From Plasmopara viticola (lineage: Eukaryota; Oomycota; Peronosporomycetes; Peronosporales; Peronosporaceae), in the NCBI GenBank assembly GCA_001695595.3, contig MBPM02000031.1, positions 620,001 through 684,000 of the forward strand: DNA of 64,000 nt. Direction: 5' to 3'. Below, piece after piece: positions 46,396-59,259 of this stretch. The notes below the pieces were generated by a model that saw nothing but the letters and a program-made list of their open reading frames with translations, had not been told where the DNA came from and made no database searches. The stretch's first letter is position 1; each line of letters starts with the position of its first letter. Position numbers and translations under genes: made by a program.

Positions 46396-48652
46396 TGGTT
46401 GTAATCTTACCCAAGTAGGGATTGCTGGTCATCCCCACCAGCAGAGCTCATAACTTTCGAAACCTTTCCCAAAATATTTTACTGACAAATTGCCAAGCGT
46501 TGCTGCTCACGGTACGCAGAGTTGAGTGCTAAAAACTGCGTCTTATCTGACGCTTTAGCCCAACTGACGCGGAGGAAGCTGCCTAAACTGAGATGTTGCG
46601 CGTAGGTGCCCTTCGCGTGTTTGCATGTCAAGCTTTGAAAGGGCTAATACCCTTTTCTATTGTTCCATACGAAACAAGGTGGGTATCATGGCTTTTTTAC
46701 TTCTTTGACCTACTTAAAGACCATTAACAAACGCAGTCGTTTAACCTGCTTGAAGTGTATAGTTCCAGTAGTGAAGGCCGTCAGCTCATCTAGTTTATAA
46801 AGTGACCAAGTGCCGCCCGCCTGCGGTAAATGAGTGCTAGATCCCAAAACGACAAATTGCTATTTTAACTCGCTCCACACCCCTCTCGCCTTAGTTTGTT
46901 GACCGTCAACTTTATACATAAAGTTTATATAATATAATAAAAGAAGCTCTTTGAGCATTTAAGTTTACAACGCCATTTGTTGTGGCATAATCAATTGTCG
47001 TTTTTACAGCGATGTAGGCTGTTTATTTGCACTTCATCGTTAATGATGAGTTACGTATGTTCAAGCCTTGTCACGCTGGGCACTGCAACAAAAAGCTTGT
47101 AAAAAGCGTAAAATTTAAAGAGATCGTATGCTATACACAGTGCCCGTTTTGATTTGATATATTATTTATAGAAATATAACATTGGAAGTACAACGGCAAG
47201 AAGGAAAGTCAAATGTGTATTATCCAGCACATTCTGATTTAATAGTAGTGTGACGATTTCGCATGACGCATTTATTGCGTTAACCAAATTTTTGAGTCGT
47301 TGTTTAATTTTTTATTAATGTTAGCATTCAAACTCGCTTCAAACTCGATGCTGCCGTAATGACAAGTTTGGGGGCTTAAAGCTATGCCTTTTTTATGTCA
47401 GCCGATCGACACTTCTTTTGAGTTTGATAATGTTAAAAGGTTCGATGTATAGGCGTTATTTTTCTCAACAATTAATTCGGTGATCGCTGCGAATATCTAG
47501 GGAACTAGAAATCATTTTCGGAGGATATGCTATAAATGCGCAGAGCGTGCGATGTCGCACATAAAACGTCTTTTAGTTTGATGACGTCACCCACACCGAC
47601 AATCCGACATATTCTCTTTCGATAGACTCATACTTGTTGTATTTATCCTTTTACCAAATCGAGTGGCCACGGCTTCGCTTCGTATCATGGTGAAATGGAT
47701 GTAGATCAGCGGGGCATATAAATGCGTCACTACGCTTGGTATACCAATTACCCTAATTACAATTAATCATGATTATAAATTTGTCTTTCAATTGTTTAGT
47801 ATCTTTTTTCAATAGTGTAAAAAGATTAAGCACATTCGCACGAAAGTCTTTCCAACTTCGTCCCTATCGCAAAGAAGATGAGCGTGAGCACATTAACTTG
47901 CTTTCTTTCTCACTCGCACCAAGCTCAATGTTTTTGTGATCCTGCTGCTCGCCTTAACATGACAAACATTCCGCACTATTATAAATTAAATGTAATACAA
48001 GAACGCTTTTGTCATTGACCCGTACGCATGGCGTATTTGCGCTTAGCCTCTTTTGCAAGCCAAAATATGACATCTTTCATGCAGCTTTATATATGAATGC
48101 TGCCGCGGTGATTAAAGATGCTATTGTGGTCGGAGCTGTATTGGCAGCTTACAAAGTACTAGGAAATTAACTTACAGAGCATTATCAATGATTTTTACGG
48201 TGTAATAATCTAGTCTTGCTCAAAGAAACCAGTTTATCCCTTTTTACAAAAATTAAATCAAGCAGCATATATAGGAAGGTTAAAGAGCTTTTTGGTGTTA
48301 TAAGCTCACATCAAAGGTGACATTTTGAGTCATACAATTTTGCCTGCCCCTTCATGGATTAAGTTACACCTATTTTCTTACTAAAGCTAAATAGGGAGCC
48401 GCTAATCAGCCCCTTATTACTAACCAGACCCCTTCTCCTTAATGCAGTACCTCTAAGCTGGATTATTGATCTATGATTGGCTGGAGCGAACACCTTTTGG
48501 ATTTAAATGTTCTGCAGGGTATAGAACATTCGCAATGCGAAAATCTTGCACGTATGGAAGCTGATAATTTGATAACGATCGCGATAGATCTACGAAGCAG
48601 CTTTCCAATATTGATTTGGCACGAATGAGCATCAATTAAGTATAAGAAGGCC

Positions 48653-48863
48653 AAGCAGAGTGTCCTCATTCATCGACAATACCCAATGCTGATCTTTGTA
48701 ATTTGAAATGCAACGAAAACGTGAATGAGCTCATATTACTATGCGGCTCGCACAGCCAATGCAGAATTTAACCTTGATGCTCTCGGTAATGTCGATGATT
48801 GAGGACACTCTGTTCGATCTCCTAGTACTCAGAATTAGAGACTAAGCAGAGTGTCCTCAAACC
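48653..48863. repeat. Inverted motif pair plus a third copy
   Basis: cagagtgtcctcattcatcg (from 48656) is repeated in inverse at 48790-48811, 22 bp with one mismatch, and similarity fades beyond. A third direct copy, aagcagagtgtcctcaa, lies at about 48844-48860. Two inverted copies ~155 bp apart could be the ends of a very small MITE-like element. No target duplication was resolved. Confidence 0.5.
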
Positions 48864-49610
48864 ATAGAATGGAAGGATAACGATCGCGGTACAACATCAT
48901 TGTTCTAAGAAGCAGGTTTATAATATGCGCAAACAAACTTGCACTAGGCTTTAGGATTTATAAGGAGCCGATTAACAAAATGGGGGGCTGGTTGGCGGTT
49001 CCCAATTCAATATCGAGCTTATGTAGTCCTAAGACTACTTTATGTAAATTAAAGCATTAGTCCTATAGCACTTCTAATAGGTTTAATTACAAAACGGTGA
49101 GCTACTGTCATGCAACTATATTTATAATGCTAATTGTCTTACCGTGCAGTACTCTGTTAATACTCAAGGATCAGATAACCCTTGCGGCGAGCGCAATGAT
49201 TCTCTTATAAAAAACGATAAGCTTTGCAGAGGCTGGTGGAGTAAGTTTTTAAGCTGCCAAAGCTCGATACATCAATGTGAGAGCCAAAAATAAAAATATT
49301 GATGATCTGGAAGGGTCTTTAGTAAAGTGACAAGCTGCAAATTATGTCGCACTATCGACTCACCCAAGCAGGTGTAGTGCATCCGAAACCGCGCTTGAAC
49401 ATTACAAGCAGTGCCAGTATCAAAAGATATAATGCTTACGCTTAGTGGAGGAACTTTGTTGTCCAGGTACAGATAGTTTAGCTAGTTTACAAAAAAAAAC
49501 TACTACGAAGCTCATACAATTCCATCAAAATGCACATAAGCTGTTCCTACTCATGCATTCTCGGCCTATGATTGGCTATGGAAAAAACCAGTTGCGATGT
49601 CATAGATGTT

Positions 49611-49653
49611 GCACAAAATAGAAAAAGATTATTAATCTTTTTCTGTTTTGTGC
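49611..49653. repeat. Near-perfect 20 bp hairpin
   Basis: gcacaaaatagaaaaagatt (49611-49630) pairs with aatctttttctgttttgtgc (49634-49653) around a 3 nt loop with one mismatch. The stem can be extended outward to at least 26 bp with two or three more mismatches. No gene is associated with it. Confidence 0.7.
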
Positions 49654-52600
49654 CGCATCCATAACATTTCGTACGGAAAGTAGTATGATCGTACGTGCTA
49701 TGCTTGATACTATACTCGAAACATTGCTTGGTACTACTATTAGACACTTGAATTACCATGGACGCAAACACTATCTTTTATACTTCAAAGCACGCTTGCA
49801 GCGCTATAGAGCTTCAAGAAGGAAGCTTTGTGGGTGGCTTTTCTACTTGATTCAGCTACTCACCTGATTTTTTTAACCTCTTTTTCAGAACTTTGCCAAG
49901 CGTCATTTGGCTCGGCATTTTCTATTCTCTTCGGGGGAACCTTATAATCGGATTGTGTCGTGTTTCCATTCGTCGTTTTTCTTGCAACTCCAACCTATCT
50001 TTAGATGCTTGCCCGGAACTTTGCGCCTTCTAGACGCCCCGTCGAGAAGAGGCGACTTGTGCTCATAATCTCGTGTCAATTTCCGTTCAGGAGAGAAGAT
50101 TGGGGGTGATCGACCTAATTAATGAGTAAATAATGGTTGACCGAATGCGTGGAGCATAGCTGTGTAGCTTATCAGACGATTGCATCGTGCTATGCGATCA
50201 TGCCCTCGCAATCGATGTAATCGCTTTAAAAAATAAAGTCAAGTTCCCGACCATTTTGCTTTGCTAAGTGATACTTTCCAAAGTAATGTGTAGATAAATA
50301 AACTATATTGCGAACAGATTATACCCATGGACCAAATATATCAAAATCTGTTTTAAATAATTAATTAGAGTTATTTACTATTGTGGTACCAATCTCGCCT
50401 TCCATGCATCTTCGATAGTACATCTTGTCGATTAAGTTGAATGTCGATCCCGCGAGCAGCTTACCGACACTAGTGCTGGCGATTTTAAGTTCTTGTACAT
50501 CAGCTCTTAATGTAGAGAAATTAAAAGTGATCAGTACCATCTAAATAAAACAACAAGCACCACATTGCTCGACAGTCGGCGCTGTCCTGGTGGATCTAAA
50601 ACACACGCAGCCTTCAATTTCAATGCATGTCTCTCCTCAAAATGTTTCTGTGCCTTGAATGTGTCACTTATTTGGCAGTAAGCCTTTCCCACAAAATAGA
50701 TGCATTTGCAGGTACAGCAGGCTTAAAATAAGCCTGTCAATTCCTGTAGGTCTACTCAGAGCTAATGCAGTTCTCTTTGCTCCCGTTGACATTACTTGAG
50801 CTTCTTCTCCAGTCAAACCAAGCGATATTGCTAGTAGGCTGTAGCACGTCGTTGACGAGATCACGTGCAGAATCGGCATTAGTATTTAGATCTACATTGC
50901 TCGATTCTATTGTACACCAACAAAAAAGTGCACCAAAACCTCGATGCGGTTACTGTCTTCCTAACGTATGGTAGACCCAATCCCTAGCATTGTGTTTGGC
51001 TTGTTGCCTTTTTGCATGCCCGTTATGTAGTCCATTCGCTCGCGAACATCTGCTCTGACATCGCCGTCTTTGATGTATATCACGACCTTACGCAACACAT
51101 AGCCTTAGCTCATAGCGTTTCAAACCTACGTAAATGCAGCGTCATACGGCTCGTTTGTCGCTCTGCACTTCTGTCAAATCTTTTAGATGTAGCGCTCTTT
51201 TTCACGTTTCCACTTGATAATTGTCTCCTGGCCGCAATGAGTCAGCTCGGGGGCACTCATGAATTCTAAGACCGATCGAAGGATCGACTCCATACGGTAA
51301 ATTAGCATTTTGATGTATCAGATAAATTGTCCACAGGAAAGGCATTTGTTTGCAAAGCCAAAAGACTATTGACGAACGTTCAACCGGTGACCAGCTTTAT
51401 AATCAAGCCACTTTCTCAAATAAAGCAATATGTAATTTGTTGGTCATTTGGCCTCTTTTTTCTAGCCACACACGGACAAACTTTTATAAGCTCAATATAT
51501 TAAACAAGACCTGTTGCACTCTAGAACTGCCACCATTACTCTTTTTGCATAGAAAAGCATAATTAAGCAATTTTCCTGCTTGACTTTGTGAGATTACTAG
51601 TTAAGATTGGAAAATTCAGAAGCTCTACTCAAATTCAGTAACTCATCTGGTCCATTCGCTGTGTATGTAACAAGCTATTACTTAAAGCTAAGCTTATGAG
51701 GTGAAAGCTGATTTGCTATAATCAAGATTGGAATGACTAGAGATTGACAAACGGTTAGACTAGGTCAGATCAATATACATACCGGCCTGGTGTCTTTACT
51801 GATAGTTCTTACAATGCCGGAACAACCTTATTCCCTGCCTACATTGTAGAACTCATTTATCAAGTTCTCGATATATTAACGTAAGATAATTAGCCTTTAG
51901 ACAGCAATCTGAGAGGTCGTTCACCGTTAGTTCTTACGTTTTTGTGCACATTTTTTCTGTGCAAGATGCTCTCTATTTTTGTCGCTCCCAGTAGCACTTG
52001 TAGGTAATTTTATGCCCACACTAACATATTGACTATATGGACTCTTGCAAAGTTTTAAGGATGAGTAAAACCACTAAAGTAATCTTCGCACTGCTCGAAC
52101 AACTTGTTGAATACTACGGATGAAGGCAGGAGTCAACATCTTCTGCCAGAAAGCTAGAACGCGTCGAGGCGCTTTAGTTCTACGAGCACACACTATGCTC
52201 TTGAGCTCAGCTGGGGAATGTGCCTAACAAAAGTATGCTGATGGAGCTTAGTGTCTATGCCTATAAAATTAGAACCAATTTCTCCAGTAAAAAATGGTCT
52301 CCAAGGTGGACTTAGTCACGAACAATTAGCTGCGCGTGGCGTTCGCACTCTCATGCTTAAGCGGCTGAGTCAATATTTCCTGTGAACACATGAAAAGGAC
52401 TTGAAGAGCAGCGTTCCTTAAGCTTTATATTATACTAGCTATAACGCTTTCTTGTCTGCATGGAAGGGAAGTGTAAAAACAGATGATTATGTTTACTAAT
52501 AATCTGTGCTATTCACGGATGGTTAGTCTCGAACTGAGAGCCTTAAAGCGCAAGCCGTGACAATGAAAGATGCGATCTTAAGAGCTACTTAAACGGTTCG

Positions 52601-53059
52601 TAGAGAGGTAGTACCCTGTCTTGAGTAGTGGCGTCAGTAGACCCTCGAATTCAGCTTTCGCTTAAAAAAATCTTGGTCTTTATGATTCACACCATCTTAA
52701 TCCTCCACAGTGGTCGCCTCACTTTACGGGTGTCCGGCATTTCCTTGACCCTTAAGAAGCTGCTTCTACTGGTGACACCTTGAAAATTTAGGCAAGAAAG
52801 CATTTCAATTCGTCGGCTTCTACACGAAGTCATTTTTCTTCGAGGCACCTGCATCTATGTTTGCCCTCGAGAGCTTGATAACTCTTAGAAATAAAACTAT
52901 CCGCGGAGCCTGCTGCTTGTACCCGCAAATGATCGAGAGTATACGAAATTAGCTGTGGTGTTTGTAGACTTCGGTGGGGTGCGTCGCAAATTTGCACGCC
53001 AGCAAATAATTGCCGCTAATTAGAATCAATCCATGTTTGGTTTTGCTGGCTAACGAAAC

Positions 53060-53240
53060 GGCTCAAGACGCTTTTAGAAATGAGAAAAACCTGGCTAAGC
53101 AAATTGGGAGCAAATTCATTTGTTGTCACAAACGTGGACAAGTACGACATGATATTGAGCATACGGTGGTTGAAATAGCATGAACCTCAAAGCGATTAAC
53201 AAGGCAAAGCCGTAGATGTCCATACTTACTTCCTTTTAAA
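53060..53240 (+). pseudogene. Ty3/gypsy protease-region relic
   Basis: The plus strand reads FVVTNVDKYDMILSIRWLK, then a stop, then HEPQSD, matching the gypsy 'dMddYDmILGMpWL..HePwIDW' segment. It is better preserved than the similar relic at 31.6 kb. The sequence downstream decays quickly. Confidence 0.55.
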
Positions 53241-53532
53241 AGGCTTTGATGAGGTATGTATCCACCACTCTTGAGCGTAAGGCTTCGAAAGAAAGCGAAG
53301 CGGTATTCACTCGAGAATACTTTGAAAGAAATTTAAGGCGCTGGCTTCTTTGTAAAGGTAAGTGTGACGACGTCGCAACAAGCTATCTTAGCTGGCTTAC
53401 AAAAATTGCTAGCAGCAGTGGCTGCCGAAGATACTACAAATAGCATTATATTTGTGAGTAATATAGCTCCACAGGCGGGCAACACAGGGCCGGTTATAAT
53501 GTCTCGGAAGCAGGTAACTTTTGTGGGCCAAT

Positions 53533-53718
53533 ATTCGCTAAGTTGCGCTTGCAACGCGTGTCTGCTTGTCCAGAAAGCTTGGTTTTACGTATCTGAGGCC
53601 GTAGGACGAATCGGTGCTTCAAACGGAGCAGAATTCGCTAAATTGCGCTTGGAACTCGTGTCTGCTTGTCCAGGAAGCTAGATTTGACGTATCTGAGGCC
53701 GCACGACGAATCGGCGAA
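53533..53718. repeat. Tandem duplication, 100 bp unit
   Basis: attcgctaarttgcgcttg at 53533 recurs at 53633, and the similarity continues through cgtgtctgcttgtcca, gacgtatctgaggccg and gacgaatcgg. The period is exactly 100 bp and the copies are ~88% identical by eye. It lies just downstream of the gypsy protease relic. Confidence 0.8.
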
Positions 53719-54092
53719 TACACAGTGGACAACATAAAGTTACAGGTGAGTGACATAGAGCCACTAAGTGCAGCAAAATTTCTCATGTGAATAATCTAGG
53801 CTTGCAAAACACAGTATGTAACACGTTGATTAACAAAGTATAACCAAAAGCAGGTTAGATAGCTCTGCTAAGCCAAAATAGGAATCAATACAAGATCGTT
53901 TAGGATTTTAAATGATGATTTAATCGGTCGTAGTGACACGGCAGGTGCAATCAAATTTTATTTCTGCCAAAGATATCACGTTTACTAGGCCTTGAAAAGC
54001 TCAAAGTTAGCAAGCTTTTCGTCGTTTTAAGAGTCAAAATATGGCAGATTTGGTGCCTCAAAGGAGATGACTCTTAAGGAAACGCGATTAAA

Positions 54093-54368
54093 TTGTCCGT
54101 AATGTCTCAGACCAACATCATAGGTTCTGCCTCTAAAAACCTTGATTTCCGCCCTCGCATCGCCGGTGAGTCTGGCAAGCGTTCAACGCCTCTAAAGACG
54201 TGTAATTACAATTATAGTCATTTCGCGAAACACCCGCAACAAGCAACACGGGTAGTGCAAAAAGGGGACAGACTCGCTCTACATTATTTGCTCAAAGGTA
54301 AAGGATACAGACGATGCCGTAGTGATAAATGGCTTCATAACTGCCCTAACGACAAAGTTAAGCCATAG
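54093..54368 (+). pseudogene. Degenerate retroelement gag (zinc-knuckle) relic
   Basis: A 91-codon open frame starts MSQTNIIGSASKNLDF. Two cysteine segments resemble worn zinc knuckles: CNYNYSHFAKH, and CRSDKWLHNCPND, close to the 'CxxCkg.HWlrdCP' form seen in gypsy gag proteins. Several ligand cysteines and histidines are missing. It lies downstream of a protease relic, so it must come from another element or a rearrangement. Confidence 0.4.
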
Positions 54369-55243
54369 CCGATGGTATCTACTGTATGACCAAAAAATTG
54401 TATAGGAGATATACTAAAGAAAGCCTACAAGCCAGCAATGGCTTTTTACGATCCTTTTTTGGAATGGCGCAATTATTTTGCTTCACAGGGGTCGTGGAAG
54501 CTGCTGTGCTATAAGATTGATTCGGCAGTGTCGGCTTTGATCTCAGATTTCCTCTCGGCCCTATAGTACGAAAAAAAACAGATCGTTATTTGCCAGATTT
54601 TCTCCGAACGGTTAGGTATCTGTGGACCACCGAGTGAGTAAAAACGATAGCTGCACGCGAGTTTATATCTAAGATCCTATTGCTAAACAGCTTCTGAAAG
54701 CTTGCCGCTTATAATATAGTCGCAGTTTTCGCCGCAGAGGCCGATTTTGTGCAACGGCACTTTTGGCGTCGGCTTGTTAATCGTACAGGACCTGGCCGAT
54801 TGAGTTCTCACATAGAGCCAAGCTTTTTTGAAAAGAATATAAAGAGTGACCCAATAATAATGTATCGGTTTGCATCCTGAGGTATTTCGAGGTTTTTCAA
54901 TATTCGGTTTATATACTTTAGAAAGGTGGATAGTGATAAAATCATTCGTTGGTCGCATAAGACCGAGAACAATGTCACCTGAAGATCTTGGCTCTTCCAA
55001 TACGTCTCCTCTGTGCGTGACCCCGTCGCATATACGATCAACAGATATTTTACGTGTGAAGCAGTTTTTTGGTATGATCATGCTGCGATTAACGCTGCTT
55101 ACTATCAACGTGTCTGTTTAGAGTTGTTCCTTGACGACAAATGGCACCAGTGGGTACCACGATTTCTTATAGACTAATTACCATTCGTACGAAAAAAGCG
55201 TATAGTAATGTTAGAAAATCGCTCGTATACCAGCAACTCAACC
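54369..55243. other. Intergenic DNA, no supported gene
   Basis: An antisense pair of frames at 54683-55121 (up to 141 codons on the minus strand) shows no recognised domain. The region probably continues the decayed retroelement DNA upstream. Confidence 0.4.
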
Positions 55244-55253
55244 ATGTGGCTGT

Positions 55254-55574
55254 AATGTAATGTATTACGTTATCGCGTTGCCAAGTTATGCACGTGCTAG
55301 GCTCAGTCTGGCTAGTTCACGGCATAGAGTGGTGTCCGCATACGTCGGGTCTCGTTCAGCGGGCAGTGCAGCCAGCAACGAGGTCGTGAGGGTCTTCCAT
55401 TATTTAGCTTAGCTCTGACTTGGTAAGAGCCCAGGTGGCGCCCGGTGCTGGAGACCGTCGCGTCGAGGGTGAGACTCGTTAGAGACCTGCAGATGCCCGA
55501 GAGCACCTGCCCGAAGCGCGCGAGTATTTAGCCCCCGCGCTTGGAAGGAGGGCGTCACCCCAACCTTTTCCAAG
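55254..55574 (-). mobile_element. Short ~320 bp retroelement, copy 3
   Basis: A full-length copy flanked by a perfect 10 bp direct repeat ATGTGGCTGT (55244-55253 and 55575-55584). It has the same body, 5' hairpin and ATTAC tail as copy 1. It lies 220 bp beyond the 3' end of the vacuolar sorting receptor gene. Confidence 0.85.
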
Positions 55575-55797
55575 ATGTGGCTGTGTTTTTCGAAAATAGC
55601 GCAAATAGGAAAAGCAAATAAAATAGTGAACATAAAAGTTTCCAATGTGCAGCCAGCTTTTGCTCTTCGCTATCATTGTGACAGCCTTTCCTTCCTCGCA
55701 AGCTATGGCCGTCTCACCTTCATTAGCTAAAATTTAAATGGATACGCATTAAAAATGCTAAACAACGTTCTTCGGCCGTGACAAGAATAGCACCAAT

Positions 55798-57515
55798 TTA
55801 CATGCCTTCCTCTTCATCTTCGTCTAAAAAGCCGCGAGAAGGCATATAGCCACGAGGGCTCTTGGCAGCAGCACGCTCGGCCGGGTGAAGCATATGAGAC
55901 CTCTCATCTTCCAAATCGTATTCGTCCGCAGTCTGATCCTCAAGTGGCATGTACTCTGCCAATATACTGCGCACCTGGTCACGCATATGGCGCTGGGTAC
56001 GACGCCAGTAGACAAAGCCACCTGCTGCCACAATGCCCACAAATGCAAGCAGCACAGCCACGAGCGACATGAAAGAATAGCCGCCGTTACCCGTAATGGC
56101 AGCCGCATTCGCAAGACTGCCCACCTTTACACAATCCAATAGCCCCGCTGGAGATTGCGAAGCGCATGTGCAGACTTCAGGAGGGTCATGCACACCGTAG
56201 CCTGCGCACACCATGCCCAAAATGCTAGTGGGGTCTACACGACCACGGGCGTGGACTCCGTCCACGTATAGCGCTGGTAGTCGCAAAAGCTGGAGTGCTG
56301 TCTGCTCCTTGAGCTCCTCTTCAAGAAGACTATTTACCATGTCAACGTCAACACCGTAAGGCTGCATACACTCTTCGACCGCTTTCGTGTCAATGTCCAA
56401 CTTATTCATGACCTTCTCAGCGCACGATTGCTCACGAAACATGTTCTCGTCCTGCCCACAAGCTTCTGCAGAGGCTTTTACGTACTTCCACCATTTTCGT
56501 CCAACGCCGGGATCTGCCTTGCTTTCCAGATTCCAAATACACTTACGGCGCAGATTCTCCAGCACTACATCAGCTCCCGACGCACCAGTCGAGCGGTCGT
56601 GAAAAGGTGAAGGGTCTAACAGACAGTAGCGGCCGTTGTTTAGACACATATTGCCACAGGCCGATGTCTTTGGATCATCACTATCGCGGCACCCCACTTT
56701 TGTCCCATTGTACGATACGAAATGCGGCGTAAAAAAAGCACGATCACCCAGCGCTGTGACCATATCGTCGAGGTTGGACAAAGTTGACGAAGTTTGCTCG
56801 TCCCATGCGCTCTGCCACAGCGTCCACTCCACCCGCCCATCAGGCGAGGGAATGCCCCAATCAAACTTGACCATAACATTGCTGACACCCTTGCTCTGCG
56901 CAATCTCGCGCTTAATAGCGTCCCCATCACTCTTGCGAATCAGCATACTGGGAATGGATATGTCACCGCCCGACTCGTCGTCCGCCATAAACGGCAAGAC
57001 TGTCTCACAAAAAGTATCGCCCGTCTCGCGCAGACACTCGGCGTCGGTACACAAACACTTGTTGTCTGCAATGATCACGGCACGCGCGCCAGCATGCTGA
57101 GCACGACGCACCTTCTCCACAAAGTGACAGCCACCGCGGTCCAGCATGAGAGCAAAAGGCGGTTCCCAATTGCTATTCTTAATCTCTTCGCACCCAGAAT
57201 CACTCGTGTAAACCAGTTGAGTCTGGAGAGAGCCCATTGAGTACGCTGGATACCCAAACAGCGCATCCTTGTGCGAATAACCATCTTTTTTCATAAGCTT
57301 TTCGGGTAACACCACCTGCAGCTTCGTGTGGTCACTCTAAGCACGGAAGAAACGATGAAGAACGTTATAAATCAGCGTGGACGGTGAACGTTGGTAGCTA
57401 CACGTACCTCTGTAGACGGCCACTCATCCACGTCCATGGCACGTGCGCGCACGGCAGAGGGAGCGATAAGCAGAAAAAGCGCTGCGGCATACAGTAAGGG
57501 TCTCAACTCGGCCAT
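55798..57515 (-). CDS. Vacuolar sorting receptor (BP80/VSR-like), two exons
   Basis: A type I membrane receptor that sorts soluble cargo to the lysosome-like vacuole. Exon 1 is 57515-57408 (36 codons, signal peptide MAELRPLLYAAALFLLIAPS). A 71 nt intron (GTACGT donor, TTAG acceptor) leads to exon 2, 57336-55798; the spliced protein has 548 residues. Joining gives WPSTE-SDHTKLQVVLPEKL in frame. Next come a protease-associated domain (~60-170: ALMLDRGGCHFVEKVRRAQ, ARAVIIADN, ISIPSMLIRKSDG), a cysteine-rich lumenal region (VEWTLWQSAWDEQ, CGNMCLNNGRYCLL), one transmembrane span (~458-480) and a 68-residue tail. The tail has EYMPLE (Tyr498), the YMPL signal that binds adaptor complexes in plant receptors. 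No clear EGF-like repeats, which plant VSRs have, are evident. The start is chosen by the signal peptide. Intact. Confidence 0.92.
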
Positions 57516-57610
57516 CTCGCTCAGCGTCTCTTTCAACAGTAGAATAGAATAGAGGAGGGCGGACAAAAATTCTTCAGGTTGCAAAATGTCGCCCAGCCTG
57601 GAAAGAAAAG

Positions 57611-57687
57611 GATAACCTACCCACTGTATGGTAGTAATCTTGCTTACCCGAAGAGATAACCTACCCACTGTATGGTAATGATCTTGC
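57611..57687. repeat. Direct repeat upstream of the sorting receptor
   Basis: gataacctacccactgtatg plus 13 flanking bases occurs at 57611-57643 and 57655-57687 (period 44 bp, two or three differences). It sits 96-172 bp upstream of the receptor start codon, so it could be part of the promoter. A regulatory role is inferred from position only. Confidence 0.7.
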
Positions 57688-59259
57688 TTTACTCAGCCAA
57701 TTAGAGACCTTTTGACATCGTTTTGTCTGCACTAAAATCCGAGCAACTTTACGTGATGCGAAAATTCGTTGCCCGTGCTTTGGGTGGAACTTTGGTATGA
57801 GTTTGCTGGGCTCAAGACTCGACGTCGAGTTTAAGTAAACTGACTTATCGTCCATAACAATATGATCCCGATATCTCGGCTTTCACAGCGGTCACCAAGG
57901 ATGAACACGGCCCAGCGATAGGAAATGTAGTATGCTGATCACGGTAGTCAAGAGCATCCACGAGCCTATTATGACCGTTAGCTTTTATATGAGGGTATCA
58001 TTATAAATTAAATTTGACTTTGGCGACAGCGTCGCACAAGAATGTACCTCATACAAAAGTGATGCCTCTCCTCTTCATTAAAAGGTGAGAAGAGGACGGT
58101 GATTTAGCTTCATGCAGTCGACTACGTGCTTTTCGGTAATATGTTGCTTGCGACTAACGTCTGACGGGCAATGCTAGTAGCTGGTGTAGCGTTACGTCGC
58201 CGGACTCGATTTCGCCAAAACATGCATTAAGTGCCGCAGCTCCGAGATAAGTTGAGCCTGTTTGGCCAGATATCTAGCCTTGAGCTCGAAGATTTATCGC
58301 TCCACGAACAAGTCGCTCGACTTCTGCCTATCAAGATGACATAAATAAGTAAAATTCTAGCCTAAGTATTGATTCGACCTCGCGTGGCCTCTGTATGACC
58401 CGGGGCATCACTTCCGCGTTCACCAGAATAAATTAACATTACGCCTACGATAAACTCACGAAGATGACAGGTTTGTTCGCATCCTCAAAAAGCCACCAAG
58501 CGTGAGCACGTAGCTTTCTTAACTTAGATTTAAAAGAACCAAATGCGGGTGAAGTAAGTCGTACTTTCATTTGGCCAAGATAGTCAGCTTAATCAGTGCT
58601 GTAGTACAACAGCCTTATTTTTGTTTAGACACAATGCGTTTTCGGGCTCAATTAAGCCACAATAAGACAATTTATTGGGTCAATCTTCGGATTCTTTGCT
58701 CTTCAAAGCCTTCAGCAGAGTTACATACATCTTGTGCATACGCCATATATCATAGACGAGGTCACAAAAGTGGCTTGAAGCTTAGACAACGGGAAAAAAA
58801 ATCAGCTAAAGCATTTCCCTTTATTGGCTTGTGCACCTAGAAGCTATACCTAGCAAAAGAAGAAAGCTCGGTGGTCATTCTGTACGGGAGGTAGGACAAC
58901 TGTGCAGCAGTGCGTAGAGATGCGTGATTAGTGAAGTGTCTCTCATAAAGTATTGAGTTTCTCACATTTATTCTGTGTCTATTTGGAAAGTGTTCTGTGT
59001 AATTTGCGATCCTGCCTTCGAGCGCTACAATATCTGAGTTTATACCCGATCCCTATCTTCATATACCGAAAATCTACTCAAGACCGTCTTCCATATAACA
59101 AGACTTCATGTTCTAATCGATGATCATCATGCTTTGTCATCATTTTCTTGATGAGATGGACGGTCAGGACGCTAATTTTTTGTCATCTTCGTGCTGACAT
59201 TTATGCGCATTGACGCACAGAGGTCTATACAGGAAGTAAGCTCCATAGATACTTCGACC
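57688..59259. other. Intergenic DNA, no supported gene
   Basis: Only short frames. The sequence near 58755-58785 (agacgaggtcacaaaagtgg) recalls 61593-61620 (agacgaggtcacaattgtga), probably dispersed-repeat debris. Nothing else was recognised. Confidence 0.4.

Larger units (their letters stand above)
46396..53059. other. A+T-rich intergenic DNA with small palindromic structures
   Basis: No gene is supported over 6.7 kb. The stretch contains two inverted structures listed separately (48.65 and 49.6 kb). Short frames, for example 50765-50974 and 51012-51269, show no recognised domain. Confidence 0.45.

Noticed and set aside
56636..57240. Plus-strand ORFs of ~150 codons opposite the vacuolar sorting receptor
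   Set aside because: Antisense shadows; the minus-strand gene has conserved domains and a splice junction.
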